A DNA stretch of 64,000 nt. Source: Heterohyrax brucei. Taxonomy: Eukaryota; Chordata; Mammalia; Hyracoidea; Procaviidae. Position 1 is the stretch's first letter, and each line of letters opens with the position of its first letter. The position numbers were made by a program, and so were the translations under genes. The stretch spans positions 132,336,833 to 132,400,832 of the forward strand of contig CM053141.1 in the NCBI GenBank assembly GCA_028571685.1, read 5' to 3'. The notes below the pieces were generated by a model. The model did no database searches. It was given only the letters and a program-made list of their open reading frames with translations, and was not told where the DNA came from. This document shows, piece after piece, positions 1 through 10,545 of the stretch.

Positions 1-449
1 CTCTACTCTCTGGCTCAGGAGGCTTGCCTGCATGAATGACAAATGGAAATCCTACGACCTCTGACTTCTGATTGGTTTGGACAAAGAATATCTCTGACAG
101 GAAACCAAATAGAGTGAACAGAGCAAGGTCAGGGCATTTATTTCCTAGATCAATTTATAGACAGTAGAGTGAGGACATGGTGAATTTTTTCTCCTTCTAA
201 GAAAATGGAAGTATGGCTAAAACAAAAATAATTAACCATTTCAGTGCTCAGGCAATTAACCAAAGCCATAGAAAGAACCAAAAATCATTTGTTCAAAGGA
301 GTCTACTGAACCTCAGTAAGACAGCAGGGCCTGTGACATTTTACTGTGAATTACTCCCATCCCTCCTTCCTCTCAGTTTAGTGGTGTAGCAACCAAGCTA
401 GAAGAACTGTAAAACATAATTTTATTCCTTAGGCTAAATAATTATAAAA
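1..449. other. Unassigned non-coding DNA
   Basis: No open frame, RNA gene or repeat family that I can name. The stretch is of ordinary mammalian intergenic composition and ends where recognisable RTE LINE sequence begins near 450. It could hold an old LTR fragment, but I cannot support that. Confidence 0.4.
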
Positions 450-1840
450 ATAGAATAGTCAGATGGAATATAGAGGAATCAAATTGACTACATCAGTGGA
501 AAGTGACAATGGAGAAGCTTAAAATCATCAGAATATAGCCAGGGGCCAACTGAGGAACAGACCACCAACTGCTCGTATGTAAGTTCATGTTGAAACTACA
601 GAACATTATAGGAAATCCATCAGAGCCAAAATACAACCTTGAATACACTTCACATGACATTAGAAACCATATTAAAAAAAAAAAAAAAAGACAGATTTGA
701 CACACTGAACACTAATGACCAAAGACCAGGCAAGTTTTTAGACATGATGTCAGGACATATCATGCACGAAGAAAGCAAAAGATCATTAAAAATACAGAAA
801 ACAAAGAAAAGACCAAAATGAATGTGGGAAGAAACTCTGAAACTAACTCTTTAAAGTACAGTAAGTAAAACAAATGGAAAAAATTGAAGTAAAAGAGCTG
901 AAAAGAAGATTTTGAAAGATGATTGAAGAAGACAGAATAATTATTAAAGCAAAACATGCAAACACCTGGAGATAGGAAACTAAAACAGCAGAACATCCTC
1001 GGCATTTATCAAGACGAAAGAGCTGAAGAAAATATTCAAGCCTCAATTTACACCATCAAAGGCTTCTACTGAGAAAATACTGAATAATTCAAGAAGTATC
1101 CAAAGAACATGGAAGAAATACATAGAATCACTGTACCAAAAATAACGAGTTGATATTCAACCATTTCAGAAGTAGCATATGACCCAGAACAGAAGGTACT
1201 GAAGGACGAAGTCAAAGCTGCACTCAAGGCACTGACGAACAACAAGGCTCCAGGAACTGAGTGAAAGCCCTTTAAGATGTTTCAACAAATAGATGCAACA
1301 CTGGAAATGCTCACTTATCTACACCAAAAAAATTGGAAGATCTCTACCTGTCCAACTGATTGGAAAACAGCCCTATTAAAGCCCACACTAAAGAAACAAA
1401 GATGATCTCACAGGATGCAAAAATTAGCAAACAGTATCATTAATATGATACATAAGTAAAATTTTGCTGAAGACCATTCAAAAGTGATTGCACCACCACA
1501 GCCACTGGGAACAGCAAAAAAGTTAAGCAGGATGAAGATTAAGGGATATTATTACTGATGTCAAATTGATCTTGCCTGAAAGCAGAGGATATCAGAAGGA
1601 CAGCTACAGGTTTTTTACTGACCATGCAAAAGCATTCAACTATGTGGATCATGATCAATTATGGATAACATTTCCAAAAATGGCAATTATCAAACACTCA
1701 ACTGTGCACATACGGAACCTGGACATTGAGGAAGAAGCAGTCTTTCAAGCAGAACAAGGGGTCCACCTGGTTTAAAGTCAGAAAAGGTATGCATAAGCAT
1801 ATCTTTTCACCATAGTTATTCAATTTGTATGCTGAGCAAA

Positions 1841-2392
1841 CATCCTAGTTTGAACTGTGTCCCCCACAGAAACACGTGTCAAGTTAGTTAGGCCATAATT
1901 CCCAGTATTGTGTGGTTGTTCTGCATTTTGTGACTATAATTTTCTATGTGTTGTAAATCCTAACCTGTGGTTGATGAGGCAAGATTAGATTACATGAAAG
2001 AAGATTAGGGTGAGTATAGAATCCTCACTCAGGTCACATCCCTGATCCACTGTACAGGGAGTTTCCATGAGATGTGGCCTATATCACCTTTTATAAGAAA
2101 TAAAAGAAAGGGAATTGAGCAGTGACAGAAGGGATCTCATACCACCAAGAAAGCAGCACCAGGAGCAGAGCACATCCTTTGGACCTGAGGTTCCTGTGCT
2201 GACCAACTTCTAGTCCAGGGGAAGACTGATGACAAGGACCTGCCTCCGGAACCAAGATAGAAATACTTCCCCTGAAGTGGACTCTCTCAGCCTGGACTTC
2301 TAGTCTACTGAACTGTGACAGAATAGATTTGTTTTTTAAAGCCATCTACTTAAACTGTATTTCTGTTATACCAGCACTAGATGACTAAGACA
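1841..2392 (+). mobile_element. Solo LTR, ERVL-MaLR type, inside R1
   Basis: A 552-bp solo LTR with the MaLR/MLT1-like plan: a GAACTGTGTCCCCCA block near the 5' end, a central AAGAAAGCAGCACCAGGAGC block, and the 3' end GACTAAGACA at 2,383-2,392. It is flanked by a perfect 5-bp target duplication GCAAA (1,836-1,840 and 2,393-2,397). Removing the LTR and one GCAAA restores RTE sequence. The first two bases read CA instead of the expected TG, both transitions. Non-coding. Five-base duplications are known for the ERVL/MaLR group. Confidence 0.85.
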
Positions 2393-2804
2393 GCAAATAA
2401 TTCAAGAAATTGGATTACGTGTAGGGGGACATAGCATTAGGGTGGGAAGAACACTAACAACCTGTGATACAGATGACACAACCTTGCTTGCTGAAAGTGA
2501 AGAGAACCTGAAGCACTGATAAAGATCAAAGATTAAAACTTTCTGTATGGATTGTACCTCAACATAAAGAAAACAAAAGTCTTCACAACTAGACCAGTAC
2601 ACAACAGCATGAGAAATGAGATAATGATTGATGCTGTTAAGAATTTATTTTTACATGGATTCATAATCAATACCCCTGGAAGGGAAATCAATAAATAAAA
2701 TGGCAAATGCATTGGGAATTAAGGTGCAAAAGACTGCTTTAAATTGTTAAAAAGTAAAGATGTCACTTTCAGGATTATGGTCTGTCTGCTCAATCCTATT
2801 CCTG

Positions 2805-2940
2805 CCAAAAAATAAACAACAAAAAAAAAATCTGTTGCCTTGAGTGAATGTTCACTCAAAGTGACCCTATAAGACAGAGTAGAATGGCCTATAGCGTTCC
2901 CAAGGAGTAGCTATCAGATTCAAACTACCTATGCATTAGG
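2805..2940 (-). mobile_element. AfroSINE inside R1
   Basis: Minus-strand AfroSINE recognised from GTGACCCTATAAGACAGAGTAGAA and CCAAGGAG blocks, with its A-rich tail complement on the left (2,806-2,830). The R1 reverse transcriptase reads CLTQ-type sequence before it (near 2,790) and resumes with GCCTGACTCGAGCC after it, so it is an insertion into the LINE. The 5' tRNA-like head is degraded. Confidence 0.75.
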
Positions 2941-2985
2941 GCTCTGTGCCTGACTCGAGCCATGTTATTTTCAATCAACTCATGT

Positions 2986-5117
2986 ACAGGGGAAGCCTGA
3001 ACATATGCAAATTCAAATTGAAACTGAAAAAATTAGAACAAGTCCAAGAAAGCCCAAGTATGACCTTGAGTATGTCCCTCCTGAGTTTAAAGACCATCTC
3101 AAGAACAGATTTGATGTGTTGATCACTAATGACTGAAGACCAGACGAACTGTGGAATGACATCAAAGACTTCACAGCTATGAAGACAGCAAGAAGTCATT
3201 AAAAAGGCAGGAAAGAAAAGACTGAATTGGATGTCAAAAGAGACACTGAAACTTGATCTTGAATGTTGAGCAGCTAAAGCAAAAGGAAGGAATGGTGAAG
3301 TAAAAGACTTAAACAGAATATTCTAGAGAGCAGCTCAAGAAGACAAAACAAAGTATTATGATGGCATGTGCAAAGAACTGGAAATGGAAAACTAGAAGGG
3401 AAGAACACGTTTGGCACTTCTCAAGCTGAAAGGACTGAAGAAAAACTTCAAGCTTCAAGTTGCAATAGTGAAGGATTCTATAGAGAAACTATTAAATGAC
3501 TCAGAGAGCATCAAAACAAGATGGAAGGAATACAGAGTCATTATACCAGAAAGAACTGGTCAATGTTCAGCTATTTGAACAGGCAGCACATGATAGGAAT
3601 CAATGGTACTGAAGTAAGAAGCTGAAGCTGTATTGAAGGCACTTGCAAAAAACAAGTCTCTAGGAATTGATGGAACATCAATTGAGATATTTCAACAAAC
3701 AGATGCAGCACTGGAAGTGCTCACTTGTTTATGCAAAGAAATTTCGAGGACAGCCATCTGGCTAACTGACTGGAAGAGATCCATATTTATGCCCATTGCA
3801 AAGGTGATCCAACCAAAACTGGAAATTACCAAACAATATCATTGATATCACACACTAGTAAAATTCTTCTCAAGATCATTCAAAAGTGACTACAACAATA
3901 TATTGACAAGGAATTGCCAGAAATTCAAGCTGGGTTCAGAAGAGGATGTGGAACCAGGATATCATCACTGATGTCAGATGGGTCTTGGCTGAAAGCAAAG
4001 AATACCAACAAGATGTTGACTTGTGTTTCACTTACTATGCAAAAGCATTCAACTGTCTGGATCATACTAAATTATGTCTAATGTTGCAGAGAACAGGGAT
4101 TCCAGAACACTTAGTTGTGCTAATAAGGAATCTGTATATAGATTAGGAGGCAGTCATATAAACAGAACAAGGGGACACTGCGTGGTTTAAAGTAAGGAAA
4201 GGTGTGTGTCAGGGTTGTATCCTTTCATCATACCTTTTTAATCTGTATACCGAGCAAATAATCCAAGAAGCTGAATTATACGAAAAAGAATGAGGCATCA
4301 GGATTGTATGACGACTCATTAACAACTTGTATTATGCAGATGACACTACCTTACTTGTTGGAAATAAAGAAGATTTGAGATAGCTACTGATGTAGATCAA
4401 GGACCACAGCCTTCAGTATGGATTGCACCTCAACATCAGGAAAACAAAAATCTTCACAACTGGACCAGTAAGCAGCATTGTCATAAACGGAAAAAACAAT
4501 GAGGTTGTCAAGGGTTTCATTTTACTTGGGTCCACAATCACACCCTTGTAAGCAGCAGCCAAGAAATCAAAAGAATCATTGCATTGGCAAAAGTCTGTTA
4601 CAGAGGACCTCTTCAAAATATTCAAAAGTAAGGATGCCACCTTGAAGACTAAAATGTGCCTGACTCAAGCCATGGTATTTCCAATCACATCATGTGTACG
4701 CAAAAGCTGGACCATGAACAAAGAAGACAGAAGGAGAATTGATGCCTTTGAACTGTGGTGTTGGAAAAGAATGCTGAATGTACCATGGATCACCAAAAGA
4801 ATAAACAGATCTGTTCTGGAAGAAGTACAACCAGAGCGCTCCTCGCAAGCAAAGATGGCAAGACTGTGTCTTACATACTTTGGACATGTCGTCAGGAAAG
4901 ATCATTCCCTGGAGAAGGACATCATGCTTGGTAGAGGGGAGGGTCAGCAAAAAAAAGGAAGATCCTCAACAAGATGGACTAACACAGTGGCTCCAACAAT
5001 GGGCTTAAGCATCAAAATGTGGATATGGCACAAGACCAGGCAGAGTTTCGTTTGTTGTTCACAGGGTCACTATGAATCAGTACTGACTCAGTGGCACATA
5101 ACTACAGCAACAACAAA
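2986..5117 (+). mobile_element. RTE-clade LINE copy R2, nested in R1
   Basis: A 5'-truncated RTE that starts just after the endonuclease region. It runs to the element's true 3' end: the tail AGTACTGACTCAGTGGCAC followed by an ACAACAACAAAG simple tail at about 5,080-5,117. R1 sequence lies on both sides: its reverse transcriptase stops near 2,985 and continues from 5,118. R2 is therefore a later insertion into R1. About 40 bp of R1 seem missing at the junction and no clear target duplication is visible. Confidence 0.8.
3633..5117 (+). pseudogene. RTE reverse transcriptase pseudogene (R2)
   Basis: Remnant of the RTE polyprotein's reverse transcriptase and C-terminal part, which would copy LINE RNA at the nicked target site. 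Open pieces are 3,633-3,845 (includes the LGIDG block), 3,946-4,146 (motif A region) and 4,579-5,193, the longest open frame of the window at 204 codons. The last piece carries the conserved C-terminal WTMNKEDRRRIDAFELWCW and YFGHVVRKDHSLEKDIMLG blocks; its final codons run beyond R2 into R1. The YADD catalytic box is intact at 4,333-4,344. The motif A aspartate is replaced by tyrosine at 4,033-4,035, a stop lies near 4,381, and frames shift between the pieces. The enzyme is dead. Confidence 0.85.
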
Positions 5118-5485
5118 GAAGAGTGATGTCTCTGAGTCACGTGTTGATAATGAGTATTGCGTATACCAGCGGTACAGACTGCCAGAAAAGTGAACAAATC
5201 TGCCTTGGAAGAAGTAGAGCTGGTATGGATGTTAATACTTTGTCTAATGTACTTTGAACACATTATTAGAAGGGAGCATTCTCTGGAGAAGGCTATCGTC
5301 TTGGTAGAGAGTCAGCAACAAAGAGGACGACCCTCAATGAGAAGCACTGACACAGCAGCTGCAACAGTAGACTCAAGCACAAAAACGATCATGAGGCTGT
5401 TCCAGGACCAGACTGTGTCTCCTTTTGCTGTACATAGAGTCCTCATGAGTCAGAACTGATTCAAACGGTTCCTGACAACAACAAC
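5118..5485 (+). mobile_element. RTE copy R1, distal 3' part
   Basis: Continuation of R1 after the R2 insertion. It starts at the position matching the conserved IDAFEL block and continues through ACAAATCTGCCTTGGAAGAAGTA and the ACTTTGAACACATTATTAG block (Y/LFGHxxR). It ends with the RTE tail (ATGAGTCAGAACTGATTC) and a CAACAACAACAAA simple tail near 5,475-5,488. An open frame of 100 codons at 5,157-5,459 is in part the old coding frame. It could instead be an independent 3' fragment, but its 5' edge fits the R1 break closely. Confidence 0.7.
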
Positions 5486-6763
5486 AAACATTTAGATGAT
5501 TTGATATATAAAACCACCTCATGTTTACCTAATAACTGTTCATAAACTGAAAGTGTAAGTAACTGATAATATCTGCTAATGATTGTTTTGCATCACCATT
5601 AATATAAAAAAGATATTTACCATAACCACTATTCATTTTCACTATTATAAAACAAATTTTTACTTTGATATAAGATTCCAAAATCTATCTCCAATAAAAC
5701 TTTTCAGAATAGTGTTAACAATCCCATTGCTCTATTTTATTGTTACTTCTCATCTAATACTTCCAATTACGAACCTTGACTCTAATATATTATTATTGTT
5801 ATAAATGCACAGTTCATCAGTATAGTAGGTTTACTGTCACTGACATTTATATCTCCTAGTAGGAGGAGCATTTCCACACATTATAAAGAAGGTATACTAT
5901 TAAACAACAGAAATGATTTACAGATTCCTCCACTATTTTACACGTTTTTTCTTAACTCTGCTAAGAATTTTTTTTTTTTTTTTAATTTTTGGAGTTTGAC
6001 AAATTAAACAGTAGGAAAAGAAAGCTAAGGAAGGAAATGGCCACGAACAAGAGTTAAAATATTACAGAACAAATATCTTATGGTTAGTCTAGGATTTTAT
6101 TACTACCCTCTGAATCTGGACTTCTGGAGTGCAGAGCTTGATATCATATATTGTGCTTAAGAATTATTTATCTAGACCTGCTCACAAGTAGGCAATCTAC
6201 CTCAAGGGTAGATTTTAATATACTCTTCTGAAATTAACATTAAAAAGAAGACAAAGTTTCAGACCACCAGTAAATGTAACACCTTCAAATGATGTTAATT
6301 AGTGGTTTTCATTAATATTTTGTAACATGTATTCTCATTAAATTAATACACATTTAATAGTTATGGGGTAGAAAGAAAGTAATAGATGATGAAGTAATCA
6401 CAGTTAATGGTATTTATTTTATTTAAACATTTCCTGATATTGTTATATCAATTGCAAAGTCTTTTCAATGTGTCATCTCCATAGTTTTTAAAATAAGAGA
6501 TACCTGAAATAATTTTAAAGGCACATTGCACTGCTCACTAACCAATAATATTTTCAGGTTACATTTGTTGTTCTTCTTGTTCATCAGTTATACCAAAGAC
6601 CTTGGGAAATAACCAGGAATAATAACAATACGCGAAAGGGATGTTCATAGTGATTTAGAAAAAAAATAGTTATTTCTTTTTATCACAACAGGAATGAAAT
6701 TTCAGAGTCAGGAGTACTCTTCTGCCTACCTTTTGTTAGAACTGACCATGAGATGGAAGAATT
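5486..6763. other. Unassigned AT-rich DNA
   Basis: AT-rich sequence without a recognisable gene or repeat. It holds a T-run near 5,969-5,985. The 73-codon open frame at 5,583-5,804 is compositionally biased and matches nothing I know. Confidence 0.4.
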
Positions 6764-6930
6764 GAGCTTGATGGCACAGCAGTTAAGAGCTATGGCAAAC
6801 TACAGCTGCCAACCAGAAGTTGGCAGTTTGAATGCACCAGCTGCTCCTTGGAAACCCTAGGGGCAGATGGTGCATTCATTCCATAGGGTCACTGTGACTC
6901 AGAATCAACTCCATGGAAGTGGATAACAAA
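6764..6930 (+). mobile_element. AfroSINE
   Basis: Plus-strand copy with both halves readable: tRNA-related head (GTTAAGAGCTATGGC, CCAACCAGAAGTTGGCAGTTTGAAT, which holds the degraded B-box-like stretch), CTCCTTGGAAACCCTAGGGGCAG, then the LINE-like tail CATAGGGTCACTGTGACTCAGAATC. It is moderately diverged and not a functional tRNA. Confidence 0.88.
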
Positions 6931-8171
6931 GACTACAAAATTCTAGAAAAAAAATAGCAGTGAAAGTTGAATATTATAATTAAAAATATTTTATATTTTA
7001 CTAAGTAAAAAACATTTTGTGTTACCTTTTAACATTTTACTGAGGGCATTACTTTTGATTTAAAATGGGGTTTTAATAAACGCCATTGCATCTCATCCAT
7101 AAATAAGAAATACCAGTAGAGTGTGAGTCCTCTGGCTTATTTTCTTTGAAGAAAAGCAAACCAAAATAATTGTTTATTCTCATCCATATCTTTGAGCAGT
7201 TTAGAACATGAGCTAACCACAGTAAAATTTATAGAGATACATTTTAAAAATATATGGACTTTACCCTGAATTTTCTATCCTATCTAGACACTGGAAAAAA
7301 GAAATTCAACTAAACTATGAATCAACCTTAACAAGATATGTGGGCCAGTGTGACAACTGCACAGTAATGAAAAACGTTTAGGGCGGAAGGAGGATGACCA
7401 AGTTCCAGCACACTGAATTGCCTCTCTTTAGATGACCAGCAGAGGGACAGTGTGGTATTTCATCCCTACAGAATCGGCTTGCTGGAAGGGGGTACACAGA
7501 GAAACTTGGGTGGCACCAGTGTAGGGTGCCATACTGCTGCAGTACATGTGCTTCATGTTAGCAACACGTCTCTGGGCTCTGCCGGCCAACAAGGGTGCCC
7601 TTAGGTTGTCCCAGGAGAAGAGGCCTTTGCAGCTATCTTAAGCAGCATTCCAGAAAATTCAACAAATTAAAAATAAATTTACTTGAGGCATCTAACTTTC
7701 TAAAATAGCATCTTACACAGAATTCTCAGAACAGACAAAAAAGGCACCATAAAAAACAAAACAGCATAGCTGCTGGAGCCTGAAAAGGGTAAGGTGGGGT
7801 TCACGAGGAGACAGCCGGGCGTGGAGTATCAGAGACTCAGAAGGCTGAAGGGGATTCTCTTGTACAGGGGGATGAGGCAGGCAGCCGTGTGGGGGTGTCA
7901 GACCCTGAGAGGACCGACAAGGGCGTTCAAGCAGAACCCCAGTCTCAAGCGGGATACACAGCCTGAAGCAGGTGTATGGCTGCGGAGGGGACCTACATGT
8001 ATGAAGGTCAGGGAAGGAAGTAGCATGTGCTGCCTGCTGAAGTTTTAACAGGGAAAGACTGATTTTTGTGCTAGGGGATAGGGAGGGCAAGAGTTCACAG
8101 TGAGGTGATGAGGATTTCAAGGAAGATGTAGAAATGATGTAGAAACTGATACATTCAGGTATTACTTAAAT
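6931..8171. other. Unassigned DNA with a GC-richer patch
   Basis: 6,931-7,330 is ordinary AT-rich DNA. From about 7,330 to 8,170 the base composition rises and there is a 135-codon minus-strand open frame (7,713-8,120) overlapped by an 84-codon plus-strand frame. The predicted protein is rich in Ser, Leu and Pro with no recognisable domain. The patch could be an old LTR or a retrocopy remnant. Confidence 0.35.
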
Positions 8172-8287
8172 AAATATACTTGAGAGGATGGACGCCAAGC
8201 TTTTCCACAACTGGAGAAAAGATTTATGAAATATACTTGAGAGGATGGACGCCAAGCTTTTCCACAACTGGAGAAAAGATTTATGAA
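8172..8287. repeat. Perfect 57-bp tandem duplication
   Basis: Two adjacent identical 57-bp units, 8,172-8,228 and 8,229-8,285, with identity continuing two more bases. Each unit contains GAGGATGGACGCCAAGC and CACAACTGGAGAAAAGAT. Zero mismatches in an otherwise diverged region means a recent duplication, a polymorphic repeat or an assembly artefact. Because 57 is divisible by three the unit is read in frame in the short open frames on both strands, but no gene is supported. Confidence 0.95.
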
Positions 8288-8439
8288 CATAAAAAAACCC
8301 AGAATGAACATGGTCATGTTACTTGCATTCCCATATGCATTTCTCCTACTTTGGCCTTTACTGGGACAAGAAGCTATGCCCAGCACTGTAGAGTTCTCTA
8401 TAGAACAAGAAGGAGTGAGGCATGTCAACTCTTTCTCTC

Positions 8440-8570
8440 CACTTTCTCCAGGTGACTGCTGTGAATTTGCTTGAGTTACTATCACTATAGCTGCTTGTTC
8501 CCTTTAATGATTTTCCTCCTTTCTCCTGCCACTAAGAAATATTATTGATGATATTAATACACATACACAG
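8440..8570 (+). repeat. Dispersed repeat, copy 1 (uninterrupted)
   Basis: About 130 bp matching, at roughly three quarters identity by eye, the sequence that flanks the RTE insertion at 9,667-10,257. Shared blocks are GGTGACTGCTGT..TTGCTTGAG..ACTA and TAGCTGC(C/T)TG(C/T)TCC. The match continues into the ATTATTGATGAT / ATTATTAATGAT stretch. The family is not identified. Confidence 0.6.
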
Positions 8571-8884
8571 AGATAGAAAGAGGTTTACTTTGTAGAATAG
8601 GCTCAGGCATTTGCAGGGGGTGGGGCAGGCATGGCTAAAACCTATAGGTCAGGAGACAGTCTAAAGATTTCTACACGCTTGGGTCCCAAAACACGTGAGT
8701 GACAGAACAGCATCTGAGTATTCTGGCAAATGCTTACTTGTAGTCTGGAGGCAGAACACACTTTAGGGAAATTTTCTGTTTGCCCCGATGGCCTTCAGCA
8801 ATTTGGGTGAGGTTTACCCTCATTATGGAAAGTAATCTATTTTCATTGATCCTCTAATTTAACTGAACATGACTTAAAAATAAA

Positions 8885-9068
8885 AAGATAAGACCCTCAA
8901 TGAGATGAAATGACATAGCACAGACTGATCGATGAAGTGGCTGCCCCAGTGGGCTCTAAGAGACCAAATGAATGTGAGGACAGCGCAGGGTCCAGCAGCA
9001 CTCTGTTTCCCTGTGCATAGCCTTGCTGTGAGTTGGAGCTGACTCCAGAGCACCTAACAACAACAATC
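8885..9068 (+). mobile_element. RTE 3'-end fragment
   Basis: Short 5'-truncated RTE insertion holding only the last ~180 bp: AAGACCCTCAATGAGATG (the arginine-rich C-terminal block), GGCTGCCCCAGTGGGCTC, then the tail GCTGTGAGTTGGAGCTGACTC and CACCTAACAACAACAATC. No coding capacity. Confidence 0.8.
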
Positions 9069-9629
9069 TTCTTTAGTTGATGACAACTGATTTATAAATC
9101 TACATTATCATAGCAACTGTAGACTAGTGTTTTACCAGACAAATGGGCATGACAGCCTAGACAACTGTACACCTGAAGTTATCCATCGCAGCAGGCTTTC
9201 ATGTGTGGAAGCACAAGAGTCACACATGTTCGCAACGTGCATTCAGTTTATTCAAGTGGATCAGAAGGTCCAGCTAAGAATAAAATGTTCAGGCACAATT
9301 ACTGGCTTCCCTTGTTACGGGTAGACTCTGATAATAATATAACGACTTTTAAAAAGCCATAAATAGAGATATTAGTTAAAGGTCATGCAAGTACGTGAAG
9401 TAGTTCTGACTGTGGTTGATGGATGAAACTATGGTGAGCTTGTCACAGGTGACAGCTCACCCTAGAAAACCTCACATGCATTGTAAGTGGTGCCTTGTGG
9501 ACTGACATGACCACAGTCAGTGTAAATGCTGCATATATGCAAGTATCAGTGTTGCTTCACTGATTTCACATAGAAAGCCACTGCCGTACAAGCAGAAGTA
9601 TCAGGTCTCGGTGGCAGAAAAGCACATCT
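9069..9629. other. Unassigned DNA
   Basis: Unique-looking sequence between two RTE pieces. A 65-codon open frame at 9,127-9,324 has no recognisable domain. I see no repeat family. Confidence 0.35.
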
Positions 9630-10345
9630 TCCAAGTGACTGTTGTAAACCTGCTTGAGCTACTAACAGCTGAAGACTGAAGTTGTCAAAGATTTCACTTT
9701 ACCTGGATCCACAATCAACACCTTTGAAGGCAGCAGTCAAGAAATCAAAAGATATGTTGCACTGGGCAAATCTGCTGCAAAATACCTTGTTACAAGTGTT
9801 AAAAAGTAAACATGTCACCTTGAAGACTAAGGTTCCCCTGACTCAAGACATGGTGTTTTCAATCACCTCATATGCATGCAAAAGCTGGACTGCAGAAGAA
9901 CTGACACTTTTGATGACTGTACCATGAATGTAGCATGGACTGCCAAAAGAAGGAACGCATCTGTCTCCTAAGAGTACAACCAGAATGCTCCTTAGAAGCA
10001 AGGATGGCGTGATCACCTCTCATACAATTTGGACAAATTGTCAGGAGGGGTCTGTCCCTGGAAAAGGACATCAAGCTTAGTAAAGCACAGGGTCAGCAAA
10101 AAAGACGACGACTTTCAATGAGATGGACTGACACAGTGGCTGAAACAATGAATGGGCTGAAGCCTAAAAACAACTGTGAGGATGGTGCAGGATGTGTTTC
10201 ATTCTAGTGTACATGGGGATGCTACGAGTTGGAACCAACTGATGCCACCTAACAGCAACTAACCATTGTAGCTGCCTGCTCCTTTCATTGATTGTCCTCC
10301 TTCAACTTGCCATCAAGAGGATTATTAATGATGGCAATAGTAAAC
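9630..10345 (+). repeat. Dispersed repeat, copy 2, split by an RTE
   Basis: 9,630-9,666 and 10,264-10,345 together match copy 1 at 8,440-8,570. The RTE at 9,667-10,257 sits exactly at the break, so copy 1 serves as the empty site. The family is unknown. Confidence 0.55.
9667..10257 (+). mobile_element. RTE 3' half, 5'-truncated
   Basis: An RTE copy of about 590 bp beginning in the C-terminal part of the reverse transcriptase (AAGATTTCACTTTACCTGG, matching DFILLG). It runs through the YACKSW block at about 9,870 and the GTCAGCAAAAAAGACGACGA arginine-rich block to the tail TACGAGTTGGAACCAACTGATGCC. ACTAAC occurs at both ends (9,661-9,666 and 10,258-10,263), a plausible short target duplication. 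The open frame 9,682-9,927 is the remnant coding frame; several indels follow it. Confidence 0.85.
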
Positions 10346-10369
10346 TCAGTGATGATGACTACAGCAAGA

Positions 10370-10545
10370 GCTAACTTTTCAGTAACACACTAAGCACACC
10401 ATACAGGTTTTTGTCTCTTAATGTTCAAAACAATTATATGATATCCACACTACTATTAGTCTCTTCGGGAAACAAACAAATTAAGACTCAGAAATGTTAC
10501 AAAACCTGCCAAAAGTCAGAGAGTCAGTAATTAGTGGAGGTTTAA
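10370..10545 (+). mobile_element. MIR SINE
   Basis: Ancient mammalian MIR core and 3' part. The order of blocks matches MIR: AGAGCTAACTTTTCAGTAACACACTAAGCAC, TCTCTTAATGTTCAAAACAAT, ACTATTAGTC, AAACAAATTAAGACTCAGAAATGTTACAAAACCTGCC, GTCAGTAATTAGTGGAGG. Diverged, as expected for its age. Confidence 0.75.

Larger units (their letters stand above)
450..2985 (+). mobile_element. RTE-clade LINE copy R1, proximal part
   Basis: A decayed non-LTR retrotransposon beginning in the C-terminal part of its endonuclease region (450-560). It runs through the linker (600-1,060) into the reverse transcriptase (1,200-2,800). The RT motif A block FTDHAKAF is readable at 1,614-1,637 and keeps its aspartate, but the YADD box near 2,460-2,475 has decayed to DTDD and many stops break the frame. 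It is interrupted by an LTR (1,841-2,392), an AfroSINE (about 2,805-2,940) and a second RTE (2,986-5,117). Its 3' end resumes near 5,118. It is 5'-truncated, as usual for LINEs, and cannot encode a working enzyme. Family assignment rests on several blocks shared with the other RTE copies in this window. Confidence 0.85.

Noticed and set aside
493..1046. Phe-rich minus-strand frames resembling small membrane proteins
   Set aside because: They are antisense to A-rich RTE coding sequence; the hydrophobic composition follows from TTT/TTC codons.
4579..5193. 204-codon frame as a possible host or active LINE gene
   Set aside because: It is only the C-terminal part of a dead RTE reverse transcriptase; upstream frames are shifted and stopped, and its last codons run into another repeat copy.
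6764..6930. tRNA gene in the SINE head
   Set aside because: The tRNA-like head is the ordinary AfroSINE promoter region, with no complete cloverleaf or anticodon arm.
8172..8287. CRISPR-like direct repeats
   Set aside because: There are only two units, directly adjacent without spacers, in a mammalian genome.
8180..8485. TTGEKIYE-like words in short frames across the 57-bp duplication, reminiscent of C2H2 zinc-finger linkers
   Set aside because: The unit is 57 bp and not 84 bp, there are no paired cysteines and histidines, and the frame is short. The resemblance is chance.
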